Shown: one piece after another, positions 23,830 to 32,289 of the stretch
Numbering within the stretch: the first letter of the stretch is position 1
How the letters are laid out: the number at the start of each line of letters is the position of its first letter
Assembly (NCBI GenBank): GCA_964416315.1
Contig: CAYQDR010000001.1
Location: forward strand, 1 to 64,000
From: CAYQDR01 sp964416315
GTDB lineage: Bacteria; Methylomirabilota; Methylomirabilia; Rokubacteriales; DASRDR01
DNA: 64,000 nucleotides
Reading direction: 5' to 3'
Notes under the pieces: model-generated
What the model was told of the DNA's origin: nothing
The model's input: the letters and a program-made list of their open reading frames with translations, nothing else
The model's database searches: none
Position numbers and translations under genes: made by a program

Positions 23830-24822
23830 CTAGAACGGGGCGTAGACGTCGGTGAACATCTCCGCGGGCTCGGGGTCGGGGGAGCGCTCGGCGAACTCGA
23901 CGGCATCCTCGATCTCCTTGGCGACCTCGCGCTGGACCTGGGCGACCCGCTCGGCGGTGAGGATCCCCGCCGCCGTCAGCTCCCGCTCCGCCAGGGCGAT
24001 CGGGTCGCGCTCGCGCCACTCGAGCTCCTCCTCCCGGGTCCGGTAGGAGCGCGTGTCGGGCCGCATCGCCGAGTGGCCGTACCAGCGGTAGGTCTTGCAC
24101 TCGAGGAGCGTGGGCCCCTGGCCGGCTCGCGCCCGCTCGAGCGCCTCGCGCGTCGCCCGGACGATGGCCCGGAGGTCGTTCCCGGCGATCTGGAAGCCGG
24201 GGATCCCGAAGCCCTGGGCGCGGTCGGCGAGCTGCTTGAGCGCCGTCATCTTCTCGGCGGGCGTGGAGAGAGCGTAGAGGTTGTTCTCGCAGACGAAGAG
24301 GACCGGCAGCGCCCAGATCGCCGCCATGTTCATCGCCTCGAAGACGACACCCTGGTTGATCGCGCCGTCCCCGAAGAAGCACGCCACCGCCTGGCCGGAC
24401 TTCCGCATCTTCGCCGCGAGCGCGGCGCCCCCGGCGATGGGCGCGCCGCTGCCGACGATCCCGGTGCAGCCGATGATGTACTGGTCGAGGTCGGCGATGT
24501 GCATCGAGCCGCCCTTGCCCTTGTTCGAGCCGGTGCTCTTCCCGTAGAGCTCGGCCATCATCTCGGGCGTCCGCATCCCCTTGGCGATGCAGTGGCCGTG
24601 GCCGCGGTGGTTCGAGACGATGTAGTCGGTCGGCTCCAGCACCCCGCACACGCCCGCCGCGACCGCCTCCTGGCCGACCGACGGGTGCGCGGTGCCCTTG
24701 ATCTTCCCCTCCTTGAGGAGCGGCAGGATGCGCTCCTCGAACTGGCGGATGCGGACCATGAGGGTATAGAGCTCGACCCACTTCGCGGCGGGGAGCCCGT
24801 CGACGAGCTTCGGAGCGGCCAT
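23830..24822 (-). CDS. 2-oxoacid (acetoin/pyruvate-type) dehydrogenase E1 alpha subunit
   Basis: A 330-residue E1 alpha. It shows the TPP-binding motif GDGAINQGVVFEAMNMAAIWALPVLFVCENN, HPSVGQEAVAAG, RGHGHCIAKG and the phosphorylation-loop-like YRWYGHSAMRPD. Start MAAPKLVDG. It is preceded 32 bases upstream by a hydroxyacid dehydrogenase on the same strand. With the E1 beta gene it forms a TPP-dependent decarboxylating dehydrogenase that would feed acyl units to a lipoyl E2. Confidence 0.93.
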   Translation of the reverse strand: MAAPKLVDGLPAAKWVELYTLMVRIRQFEERILPLLKEGKIKGTAHPSVGQEAVAAGVCGVLEPTDYIVSNHRGHGHCIAKGMRTPEMMAELYGKSTGSNKGKGGSMHIADLDQYIIGCTGIVGSGAPIAGGAALAAKMRKSGQAVACFFGDGAINQGVVFEAMNMAAIWALPVLFVCENNLYALSTPAEKMTALKQLADRAQGFGIPGFQIAGNDLRAIVRATREALERARAGQGPTLLECKTYRWYGHSAMRPDTRSYRTREEELEWRERDPIALAERELTAAGILTAERVAQVQREVAKEIEDAVEFAERSPDPEPAEMFTDVYAPF

Positions 24823-24854
24823 TCGGCGTCTCCTCGAGTCCGTGGCCGGGGCGC

Positions 24855-25844
24855 TCAGCGGACGGCGAGCGCCTCCGGGTTCAAGAGACACTCGCGGGTC
24901 GGCGCCTGGCCGCGTCGGACCGCGAGGATGGCGTCGATGGCGCGGTCGGCCATCGCCGCCTCGGAGGTCTGGTCCACGCCCGCGAGGTGCGGGCTCAGGA
25001 TCACGTTGTCGAGCGCGAAGAGCGGGGAGCTCCGGAGCGGCTCCCGTTCGAAGACGTCGAGCCCCGCCCCGGCGATGCGCCCGCTCGTCAGCGCCTCGTG
25101 GAGCGCGGCCTCGTCCACCAGGTCGCCGCGCGCCGTGTTCACGAGATGCGCGGTCGGCTTCATGAGCTGGAGCCGCCCCCGGTTGATCAGGTGGTGCGTC
25201 TCCGGCGCAGCGGGGCAGTGGAGCGTCACGAGGTCCGCCCGGCGCAGGAGCTCCTCCAGCGAGGTGAGCTCGATCCCGTGCTCCCGGACGAAGGCCCGAT
25301 CGGGCTGGGGCTCGTACGCGAGGATGCGCATCTCGAAGCCGCGGCAGCGCCGCGCGACCGCCTGGCCGATGCGCCCGAGCCCGACGATCCCCACGGTCGC
25401 GCGCCAGAGCCCGGGGCGGAACTCCGTCCGCCACTGCCCGGAGGTGATCAGCCGGTGGTTGTGGACGAGGCCGCGCTGGAGCGCGCACATCAGGGCGACG
25501 GCGTAGTCCGCGACGGCTTCGTGGTTCGCCCCGACCGCGGTGCAGACGGCGACCCCGTGGCGCGTCGCCGCCTCGAGGTCGATCGCGTCGTAGCCGACGC
25601 CCCAGCGGGAGATGATCCGGAGGTCGGGGGCGCTCTTGAAGACCCGCTCCGTGTAGGGCTCGCTGCTCGCCAGCGTCGCGAAGACGCCGGGCAGCGCCTC
25701 GGTCAGCTCCTCCTCCGAGAGCTTGCCGCCGCCCTTGCCGATCGTCCGGACGACCTCGAAGCCGGCCTGTTCCAGGCGCTTGAGGTACGGCGCCGGCCGA
25801 TTGTGGATGTGGGCGACGGTGACCAGCACGCGGTTCGCGGTCAT
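24855..25844 (-). CDS. NAD-dependent D-2-hydroxyacid dehydrogenase
   Basis: A 329-residue member of the phosphoglycerate dehydrogenase-like family. The NAD motif is GIVGLGRIGQAV, catalytic Arg lies in NTARGD, Glu in FEREPL and His in SPHLAG. Start MTANRVLV follows GGGAGGAGTG. It lies between the acyl-CoA synthetase and the E1 alpha gene on the same strand, so a 2-hydroxyacid could be oxidised to the oxoacid used by the E1 complex (inference). A long open frame continues upstream into the synthetase because of a frameshift and is not one protein. Confidence 0.9.
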   Translation of the reverse strand: MTANRVLVTVAHIHNRPAPYLKRLEQAGFEVVRTIGKGGGKLSEEELTEALPGVFATLASSEPYTERVFKSAPDLRIISRWGVGYDAIDLEAATRHGVAVCTAVGANHEAVADYAVALMCALQRGLVHNHRLITSGQWRTEFRPGLWRATVGIVGLGRIGQAVARRCRGFEMRILAYEPQPDRAFVREHGIELTSLEELLRRADLVTLHCPAAPETHHLINRGRLQLMKPTAHLVNTARGDLVDEAALHEALTSGRIAGAGLDVFEREPLRSSPLFALDNVILSPHLAGVDQTSEAAMADRAIDAILAVRRGQAPTRECLLNPEALAVR

Positions 25845-25918
25845 CACTCCTCCCGGGCTGTGGGGGCGGCAGGATGGAAGCCGGCGAAGGTTGTTATCGC
25901 ATCCCGGGCGGCCGGACG

Positions 25919-27548
25919 TCAAGCCCGCCCGGGCTGCCAGGTCTTGAACTGCTCGCGGAGGACCTTCTTGTCGAACTTTCCGACGCTGGTCTTCGGGATC
26001 GCGTCGAGGAAGACGACGCCGTCGGGGAGCGCCCACTTCGCGACCTGGGGTCGGAGGAAGTCGAGGAGCTCCCCGCCGGTCAGCGTGCCGCGGTGCTCCG
26101 GCCGGGGCACGACGCAGGCGAGCGGCCGCTCGACCCACTTGGCGTGGGGGACCGCGATGACGGCGGCCTCGAGCACCTTGGGGTGGGCCATGAGGAGGCT
26201 CTCCATGTCCACGCTCGAGATCCACTCGCCGCCCGACTTGATGAGGTCCTTCGTCCGGTCCGTGATCTGGATGTAGCCCTCCGGGTCGATCGAGACGACG
26301 TCCCCGGTCCGGAACCAGCCGTCCGGCGTGAACTGCTTGGCGCTCTCCGGGTTCTCGTAGTAGGCCTTCACGACCCATGGCCCCCGGACGTGGAGCTCGC
26401 CGATCGTCTTGGCGTCCCACGGCACCTCGCGCCCCGCCTCGTCCACGGCCCGGATCTCCACGCCGGCGGCCGCGTAGCCCTGCTTGGCCCGGACTGCGTA
26501 GCGCTGCTCGTCGGGCCACGCCTCCATGTAGGACCTTCAGGCGTGAGACCGTGCCGAGCGGGGTCATCTCGGTCATCCCCCAGGCGTGGGTCATCGACAC
26601 CCCGAACTTCTTCTCGTAGGCCTCGATGAGGCTCCGCGGGGCGGCGGAGCCACCGATCGGGATGCAGCGGACCGAGGAGAGGTCGAAGCCTTCCTTCTCG
26701 ACGATCTCCTTGACGGCGATCCAGACCGTCGGGACGGCGCCGACGAACGTGACGCGCTCGGCCTGGATGATCGAGGCGAGGTCGCGGGGCTGGGGGTTCG
26801 GGCCGGCGAAGATCTGGGTCGCGCCGGCCATGACGCCGGCGAACGGGACGCACCACGCGTTGGCGTGGAACATGGGGACGACGTGGAGGATCACGTCCCG
26901 CTCGGAGATGCCGAGGGTGTCGGCCATGGCGACGGCCATGGAGTGGAGGAAGATCGCGCGGTGGCTGTAGACGACGCCCTTCGGATGCCCTGTGGTGCCG
27001 GAGGTGTAGCACATCCCCGCGGCGTCGTTCTCGTCGAGGGCGGGCCACGCCGTCACGGGCCGGGCGTCGCGCACGAGTGCCTCGTACTCGCGCAGCCCCG
27101 GCGCCGCGGGCACAGGGGCGTCCGGCATCACGACGAAATGGCGGACACTCGGTAGCTCCTTCCGGACCGGCTCGACGACCGGCCAGAGGCTCGCGTCCAC
27201 GAAGAGGATCGCGTCCCCGGCGTGGTTGATGATGTAGGTGAGGTCCTGGGCCGAGAGCCGGATGTTCACGGTGTGCAGGACGGCGCCGAGGAGCGGCGCC
27301 GCCCAGTAGAGCTCGAGGTGGCGGTGGGAGTTCCAGGCGAGGGTGCCGACCCGCTCCCCGCGCTCGATCCCGAGCGCCCGCAGCGCGCCCGCGAGACGGC
27401 ACACGCGCTCGGCGAAGTCGGCGTACGTGTAGCGGAACAGGGGCGCGCCCGGGATGCGGGTCGCGAGCCCCTTCTTCGCGAAGAGCCGGCGGCTCCGCTC
27501 GAAGAAGTGGGTCAGGGTGAGCGGGTAGTCCATCATCAGGCCCTTCAT
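25919..27548 (-). pseudogene. Long/medium-chain fatty acyl-CoA synthetase, interrupted by a frameshift
   Basis: An AMP-forming acyl-CoA synthetase split into two frames. The first part (27548 down to about 26536) has start MKGLMMDYPLTL, the AMP motif YTSGTTGHPKG and HAWGMTEMTPLG. The second part (about 26533 to 25919) has YAVRAKQG, GWFRTGD, TDRTKDLIKSGGEWIS and the catalytic-lysine tail PKTSVGKFDKK. Joining the two at LSRLK to SYMEAWPDE-like sequence needs removal of one base near 26534-26535 (the CC in GGACCTT). Both halves are otherwise intact and conserved, so a sequencing error or a very recent mutation is equally possible. It would activate fatty or aryl acids with CoA and ATP. Confidence 0.85.
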
Positions 27549-27660
27549 CGTTCGGTCTCCTCCGGCAGGGACGGGCCGCGCTGCCGGTCCTGACCGTCGC
27601 GCATTTCGGCGGAGGCTGTCAAGCCCCGTGGTATATGCTCGGGGCGAACGGAGGATTGCC

Positions 27661-28182
27661 ATGCGCGCCGAAGAGAAGCTCCGGGGCCTCGGACTCGATC
27701 TGTGGGACCTCGAAGAGCAGTACCGCGTGAACCCCTCGGGGGCCCGCTTCGTCTCCCACCTGGCCGTCCACAACGTGCTCTACCTCTCCGGCACCGTCCC
27801 CCTCAAGGACGGGAAGCCTTTCCGGCCGGGCGCCCTCGGGAGGGACCTGACCGTCGAGCAGGGGTGCGAGGCCGCGCGCTACGCCGCGCTGACCGCGCTC
27901 GTCGCCGTCAAGTACGCGCTCGGAGACCTGGACCGGGTCGAGCAGGCCGTGCAGCTCATCGGCTTCGTCAACTCCGCGCCCGGCTTCGGGGACCAGCCGC
28001 GCGTCATCAACGGCGCGACCGACCTCCTCGTCGAGCTCTACGGCGAGCGCGGCAAGCCGACACGCGCGGCGATCGGCTGCCAGGGCCTGGCGATGAACCA
28101 CTCGGTCGAGATCGTCCTCACCCTCCTCTTCAGCGGGACCGGCGTGCGACCCCCGCTCCATCGCGACCGCCCCGCCCGCTGA
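27661..28182 (+). CDS. RidA/YjgF-family protein
   Basis: A 173-residue member of the RidA superfamily, somewhat longer than canonical RidA (about 130). It has an N-terminal LRGLGLDLWDLEEQYRVNPSG, NVLYLSGTVPL, a central YAALTALVAVKYALGDLDRV, and the C-terminal RAAIGCQGLAMNHSVEIVLTL. Canonical RidA hydrolyses reactive enamine/imine intermediates released by PLP ammonia-lyases. A diaminopropionate ammonia-lyase lies 2.2 kb downstream, which is a plausible source. The catalytic Arg of canonical RidA is not evident, so this subfamily may differ. GGAGG precedes the ATG. Confidence 0.85.
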   Translation: MRAEEKLRGLGLDLWDLEEQYRVNPSGARFVSHLAVHNVLYLSGTVPLKDGKPFRPGALGRDLTVEQGCEAARYAALTALVAVKYALGDLDRVEQAVQLIGFVNSAPGFGDQPRVINGATDLLVELYGERGKPTRAAIGCQGLAMNHSVEIVLTLLFSGTGVRPPLHRDRPAR

Positions 28183-28193
28183 CGGCCACCGGC

Positions 28194-29585
28194 GTGGCGA
28201 CGATCGAGTGCCTGGGCGGCGCCGGCACCGTGACCGGCTCGAAGTTCCTCGTCGAGGCGGACGGCCGGCGGCTGCTCGTGGACTGCGGGCTCTTCCAGGG
28301 ACTCAAGGAGCTGCGCCAGCGGAACTGGACGCGGCTCCCCCTCGAGCCGGGGCGAATCGATTGGGTCGCGCTCACCCACGGCCACATCGACCACACCGGC
28401 TACCTGCCGCGGCTCGTCAAGGACGGTTTCGACGGGCGGGTGTACGCGACGGGCGCGACCGCGGGGCTCGTCCGCATCCTGCTGCCGGACTCCGGCCACC
28501 TCCAGGAGGAAGAGGCCGCGTACCACAACAAGCGCGGCACCTCGAAGCATCAGCCCGCGCTCCCCCTCTACACGGCCGAGGAGGGTCTGACCGCCGCGAG
28601 TCGCGTGACGGGGGTCGCCTGGGGCGAGCCGCTGACGCTTGCGGGCGGGATCCGGATCGCCTTCCGCTCCGCCGGGCACATCCTGGGGTCGGCCAGCGTC
28701 GCGGTGGACCTCGGCGAGGGCCCGACCCGCCGGCGCGTCCTCTTCTCCGGGGACGTCGGCCGGTTCGGCGCCCCGATCCTCACCGATCCCGCGCCGATCG
28801 GCGAGGCGGACTACGTCGTCGTCGAGTCCACCTACGGCGACCGCCGCCACGACCCGGAGCCGATCCCCGTCCAGCTCGAGCGCGCCGTGGCGGCCGCCGT
28901 CCGGCGCGGCGGGGCGGTCGTCGTCCCGTCGTTCGCGGTCGGGCGCGCCCAGGAGCTGCTCTACCACCTGAGCGAGCTCGAGCGGGCGGGGCGGATCGCG
29001 CGGCTCCCGACCTACGTGGACAGCCCGATGGCGGTTGACGCGACCGCGCTCTACGCCGCCCACCCCGAGGAGTTCGACGCGGAGATGCGCCGCCGCGTCG
29101 CGGCGGGGGACTCGCCGTTCCGGTACCCCGACCTGCGCTTCGCGCGGAGCGCCGAGGAGTCGAGGGCCATCAACGAGGTCCGCGGCCCCGTCCTGATCAT
29201 CGCGGGGAGCGGGATGGCGACCGGCGGCCGCGTGCTCCACCACCTGCGGCTGCGGCTGCCCGACCCGCGGACGACCGTCCTCCTGGTCGGGTACCAGGCG
29301 CCCGGGACGCGCGGGCGGCTCCTCCAGGAGGGCGGGCGGTCGGTCCGGATCTTCGGGGACGAGGTGCCCGTCCGCGCCCGCGTCGAGGCGATCCACGGGC
29401 TCTCCGCGCACGCGGACCGGGACGGGCTCCTGCGCTGGCTGCGCACGGCGAGCCGGCCGCCCCGGCGCGTCCTCGTCGTCCACGGCGAGCCCGCGCCGAC
29501 GGGCGCGCTGGCGGCCGAGATCCGACGGGAGCTGGGCTGGGACGCGGGCGTCCCCAGGTACCGGGATCGGGTCCCGATCGAGTGA
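28194..29585 (+). CDS. Metallo-beta-lactamase / beta-CASP RNA-processing nuclease
   Basis: A 463-residue two-domain protein of the RNA-specific beta-CASP group (YSH1/CPSF-like). Metal motifs are THGHIDHTG (HxHxDH), a downstream His in FRSAGHILGSA, and Asp in FSGDVGRFG. The beta-CASP motifs are VVVESTYGDR, GRAQELLYHL, IIAGSGMATGGRVLHHL and HGLSAHADRDGLL. It starts with GTG 11 bases after the RidA stop, so they may share an mRNA. It is likely an RNA endo/exonuclease in the cytoplasm. Confidence 0.9.
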   Translation: MATIECLGGAGTVTGSKFLVEADGRRLLVDCGLFQGLKELRQRNWTRLPLEPGRIDWVALTHGHIDHTGYLPRLVKDGFDGRVYATGATAGLVRILLPDSGHLQEEEAAYHNKRGTSKHQPALPLYTAEEGLTAASRVTGVAWGEPLTLAGGIRIAFRSAGHILGSASVAVDLGEGPTRRRVLFSGDVGRFGAPILTDPAPIGEADYVVVESTYGDRRHDPEPIPVQLERAVAAAVRRGGAVVVPSFAVGRAQELLYHLSELERAGRIARLPTYVDSPMAVDATALYAAHPEEFDAEMRRRVAAGDSPFRYPDLRFARSAEESRAINEVRGPVLIIAGSGMATGGRVLHHLRLRLPDPRTTVLLVGYQAPGTRGRLLQEGGRSVRIFGDEVPVRARVEAIHGLSAHADRDGLLRWLRTASRPPRRVLVVHGEPAPTGALAAEIRRELGWDAGVPRYRDRVPIE

Positions 29586-29604
29586 GGCGCCCGGCCCGAT
29601 CCCC

Positions 29605-29690
29605 GTCGCCCCGGGTCGTCCTCGGGCCTCGCCGACCCTCAACGTATGCGGCATACGCCTCGGGCCGGCTCGGCCCTGCGTCCTACCGGT
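29605..29690 (-). repeat. Dispersed palindrome-centred repeat, copy 3 (inverted)
   Basis: The reverse complement shows the same core CGTATGCCGCATACG (29643-29657) with the TTGAGGG arm and the AGGACGCAGGG arm. It starts about 20 bases after the beta-CASP gene stop. Arms are more diverged than in the other two copies. Confidence 0.75.
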
Positions 29691-29771
29691 GCTCGGGTCT
29701 CGGCCCGGTCCCGATGCATCCGTGGACGCCCTGGACCTGGTCAGGGCGAGTCGTGAGGATGAGCGCGGCGT

Positions 29772-29948
29772 TCAGTCCGTCTCGCCGAGATACCAGCGCG
29801 GCCTGAGGCGGGGCCCGTAGGTCAGGCCGAAGCGCCGCATCGCGACCTCCGTCACGGACTCGACCGCCTCGGCCGGCGAGTCGGTGACGACGAACCGCTC
29901 GAGGTCGAGCGGATCGATCGTGCCCTCGCGGACGAGCCGGGACCCCGC
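29772..29948 (-). pseudogene. C-terminal remnant of a LOG-family (TIGR00730-like) protein
   Basis: The minus strand reads LVREGTIDPLDLERFVVTDS then PAEAVESVTEVAMRRFG and ends YLGETD-stop. The segment EGTIDxxDLxxFxVTDxPxEAV is typical of the C-terminus of LOG/lysine decarboxylase-like Rossmann proteins. The upstream 150 or so residues are missing; the frame breaks down before the repeat at 30026. It is probably dead. Confidence 0.6.
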
Positions 29949-30025
29949 GCTCGAGGCTGCGGGGGCCCTGGAGGAAGCGCAGCTCCGCGCGGGCGGGGGT
30001 CGCCTTGCCCCAGCGGCTCGGCGCA

Positions 30026-30062
30026 CCCTCTCCCCCTTGGGGGAGAGGATCGGGTGAGGGGG
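30026..30062. repeat. CT-rich REP-like element, copy e
   Basis: CCCTCTCCCCCTTGGGGGAG followed by AGGATCGGGTGAGGGGG. It sits exactly between two truncated genes: the LOG-like tail to the left and a dehydrogenase tail to the right. Confidence 0.7.
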
Positions 30063-30265
30063 ATCCCACGTCGGTCTTCACGACCGAGCCGCTGCCGCCG
30101 GAGCACCCGTTCTGGGTGACGGAGGGGATCACGGTGCTCCCGCACATCGGCGGGCTCCACCCCGAGCGCGACCGGCTCGTGGCGGAGCTGTTCGTGGACA
30201 ACCTCCGGCGCTTCCTCGCGGGCGCGCCGCTCCGGGAGGTCGTCGACCGGGCGCGCGGCTACTGA
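30063..30265 (+). pseudogene. C-terminal remnant of a D-2-hydroxyacid dehydrogenase
   Basis: The plus strand reads DPTSVFTTEPLPPEHPFW then ITVLPHIGGLHPERDRLV and NLRRFLAGAPLREVVDRARGY-stop. This is the final 60-70 residues of a 2-hydroxyacid dehydrogenase, including the Glu (TEPLP) and catalytic His (LPHIGG) motifs. The NAD-binding domain is absent. The match begins almost directly at the right end of a CT-rich repeat, so the repeat marks the break. Confidence 0.75.
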
Positions 30266-30333
30266 GGAAGGCGAGGAGACGGTGCGCGCATCGGACGCCC
30301 GGGCTCACCGCGTACGGGTCAAGGGCGCACGGG

Positions 30334-30339
30334 TATCCT
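30334..30339 (+). promoter_or_regulatory. Candidate -10 box, leaderless arrangement
   Basis: TATCCT ends six bases before the ATG at 30346, so the start codon coincides with the expected transcription start. No SD is visible. The hexamer is identical to the one before 12266. Confidence 0.45.
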
Positions 30340-30345
30340 GACGGC

Positions 30346-31491
30346 ATGGAGGTGCAGACCGACCGCGTCCGCTTCGTCCTGAATCCGTTCCACGTGCGCC
30401 CCGTGCCTCCGGTGCTCCTCCCGCCGGAGCCGTCCGACGTCGCCGCCTTCCACCGCGCGCTTCCCGGCTACGCACCGACCCCGCTCGTCGCGCTGCCGGC
30501 CCTCGCGGCGGAGCTCGGGGTCGGGGCGGTCTGGGCCAAGGACGAGGCCCACCGCTTCGGCCTCGGCGCGTTCAAGGCGCTCGGCGCGTCGTACGGGATG
30601 CACCGCTGGCTGGCGGCGCGGCCCGCCGCGCCCGTCACCTTCGCGACCGCGACGGCGGGGAACCACGGGCGCGCCGTGGCCTGGACTGCCCGGATGTTCG
30701 GCTACCGGGCGGTGATCTTCGTCCCGCGCCACACGGTCGCGGCGCGGATCGAGGCGCTCCGCCGCGAGGAGGCGGAGGTCGTCGTCGTAGACGGGAGTTA
30801 CGACGACGCGGTGCGACGGGCCGCCGAGGAGAGCGCCCGGAACGGCTGGCAGATGATCTCCGACACGGCCTACCCGGGCTACACGGAGATCCCCGGCTGG
30901 ATCATGGCGGGTTACGCGTCAGTCTTCAGCGAGGCCGCCGCGCAGCTCGAAGCCCTCGGCGCCCCGGCGCCCGACCTCGTCCTCCTCCAGGCCGGGGTGG
31001 GTGGGCTCGCCTACGCGGGCGCGCTCTTCTACGTGCGCCGCGCGGGGACGGGGGGGCCCCGGCTCGTCGTGGTCGAGCCGACCGAGGCGGCGGGCCTCCT
31101 CGAGTCGATCCGGTCACCGGACGGCGACATCCGCGCCGCGCACGGCAGCGGCCGGACGATCATGGCCGGGCTGAACGCGGCGACCCCGTCGCTCGCTGCC
31201 TGGCCGCTCCTCCGCGCGGCCGTGGACGCCTTCCTCGCCGTGGACGACGGCTTCGCGGAGGCGGCGATGCGGCGGCTCCACGGCGGGACCGCGGGCGACC
31301 CGCGCGTCGTCGCGGGCGAGGCGGGGGCGGCCGGGCTCGCCGGGCTCCTCGCCCTCTGCCGCGAGCCCGCGCTGGCCGAGGCGCGGGCGGCCCTCGGGCT
31401 CGGGCCGACGACGCGCGTCCTGCTCGTCGTCAGCGAGGGGGCGACGGACCCGGAGAGCTACCGCCGGATCGTCGGTGCGGACCCCGCGTGA
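30346..31491 (+). CDS. dpaL: Diaminopropionate ammonia-lyase
   Basis: A 381-residue fold-type II PLP enzyme. It converts 2,3-diaminopropionate to pyruvate and two ammonia. The PLP lysine is Lys77 in GLGAFKALGASYG. Family signatures are ATAGNHGRAVAWTARMFGY, DTAYPGYTEIPGWIMAGY and LQAGVGGLAYAG. The ending LLVVSEGATDPESYRRIVG is typical. The enzyme releases aminoacrylate-type intermediates, linking it to the RidA-family gene upstream. A -10 box lies six bases before ATG. Confidence 0.92.
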   Translation: MEVQTDRVRFVLNPFHVRPVPPVLLPPEPSDVAAFHRALPGYAPTPLVALPALAAELGVGAVWAKDEAHRFGLGAFKALGASYGMHRWLAARPAAPVTFATATAGNHGRAVAWTARMFGYRAVIFVPRHTVAARIEALRREEAEVVVVDGSYDDAVRRAAEESARNGWQMISDTAYPGYTEIPGWIMAGYASVFSEAAAQLEALGAPAPDLVLLQAGVGGLAYAGALFYVRRAGTGGPRLVVVEPTEAAGLLESIRSPDGDIRAAHGSGRTIMAGLNAATPSLAAWPLLRAAVDAFLAVDDGFAEAAMRRLHGGTAGDPRVVAGEAGAAGLAGLLALCREPALAEARAALGLGPTTRVLLVVSEGATDPESYRRIVGADPA

Positions 31492-32210
31492 CCCACGCGG
31501 GGTCGCTCACGCACGTGAGAAGCGCTCCAGGTTGGTTGGGCGAGCTCGCCCGGAGTTGCCCAAGGTGCGGGGCCAAGTAACGAGCATAGCGAGGACGCAG
31601 GGAGGAGGCGCTCCGAGGCGTATGCCGCATACGTTGAGGGGCGCCGACGACCGAGGACGACGCTAGGCGACGTTAATTGGGCCCGCATTAGATTAGAAGC
31701 CTGGGCGTTCCCCATGTGCGGCCACGCGAAGCCCTGTACGTTCGCCAGGATCTGACGGATGTGGTTCCGGTCGTGGTGGACCCACTCGTGCAAGAGGTCG
31801 GCCACCGCGAGGGAACCCACCTTCGGGTGCTGCCCGCCGCGCGGGAGGTCAGCGGGCCGGAGCCCGCGGACGAGGGCGACGCTCGCCTCGCGCTCGGCGG
31901 CGAACTCGTCGAGGAGGCCGGCGAGCTCCCGCTCGCAATCGCGTCGCGCGCGGGCGACCGCGTCCTGGTCCCACGTCTCGAGCTCGGGCGACTCGCGCTC
32001 GAGGATCTGGCGGATCCGCCCGGCGAACCCGCGCCGCTCAGCCTCGATCAGGTGGCCGACCACCTCCTTCACGCACCACTCGCCGGGCGCCGGGTGCCAG
32101 CGCGCGGCGGCGGGCGGGAGGCCGGCGAGCTCGGCCCGCACGGTGGCGCCCGCGGCCCGGAGGAGCCCGGCGACGTCGCCGGGGGCGAGGGCGGTCGTCG
32201 GATCAGCCAA
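31458..32210 (-). CDS. DinB-family protein with repeat-encoded C-terminal extension
   Basis: A DinB/DUF664-type four-helix metal-binding protein. Candidate metal His are in EVVGHLIEAERRGF and LLHEWVHHDRNHIRQIL. Members include thiol-dependent enzymes and DNA-damage-induced proteins; this one is unassigned. The start is TTG (no nearby ATG or GTG). The conserved domain ends near NVQGFAWPHM (about residue 165). The last 70-80 residues are read from a dispersed repeat and following junk until a chance stop within the 3' end of the ammonia-lyase gene. The native stop has apparently been lost. Confidence 0.75.
   Translation of the reverse strand: MADPTTALAPGDVAGLLRAAGATVRAELAGLPPAAARWHPAPGEWCVKEVVGHLIEAERRGFAGRIRQILERESPELETWDQDAVARARRDCERELAGLLDEFAAEREASVALVRGLRPADLPRGGQHPKVGSLAVADLLHEWVHHDRNHIRQILANVQGFAWPHMGNAQASNLMRAQLTSPSVVLGRRRPSTYAAYASERLLPASSLCSLLGPAPWATPGELAQPTWSASHVRERPRVGHAGSAPTIRR
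31574..31680 (+). repeat. Dispersed palindrome-centred repeat, copy 2
   Basis: Core CGTATGCCGCATACG at 31619-31633 with the AGGACGCAGGGAGGAGGCG left arm and CGCCGACGACCGAGGACG right arm. It is nearly identical to copy 1 at 6354-6460, including similar outer sequence (ACGAGCA). It lies inside the 3' end of the DinB open frame. Confidence 0.8.
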
Positions 32211-32289
32211 GCTGGTCCCGGTCGACTACCACTACATGGAGCGCGGGGCGGCCAAGCTCAAGGCCTGCTTCGCCGAGATTTTTCAGTAG
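32209..32289 (+). pseudogene. C-terminal remnant of an unidentified protein
   Basis: The plus strand reads KLVPVDYHYMERGAAKLKA then CFAEIFQ-stop, with no start codon or upstream coding. The codon choice and sequence look like the end of a real enzyme (perhaps an amidinotransferase-fold protein, a weak impression). It begins at the start codon of the oppositely oriented DinB gene and overlaps the stop of the hydrolase gene by a few bases. Confidence 0.35.

Noticed and set aside
24855..27773. 972-residue fusion of acyl-CoA synthetase and hydroxyacid dehydrogenase
   Set aside because: The middle third (after SRLKVLH) is nonsense sequence; the real synthetase C-terminus lies in another frame. 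The fusion is an artefact of the frameshift.
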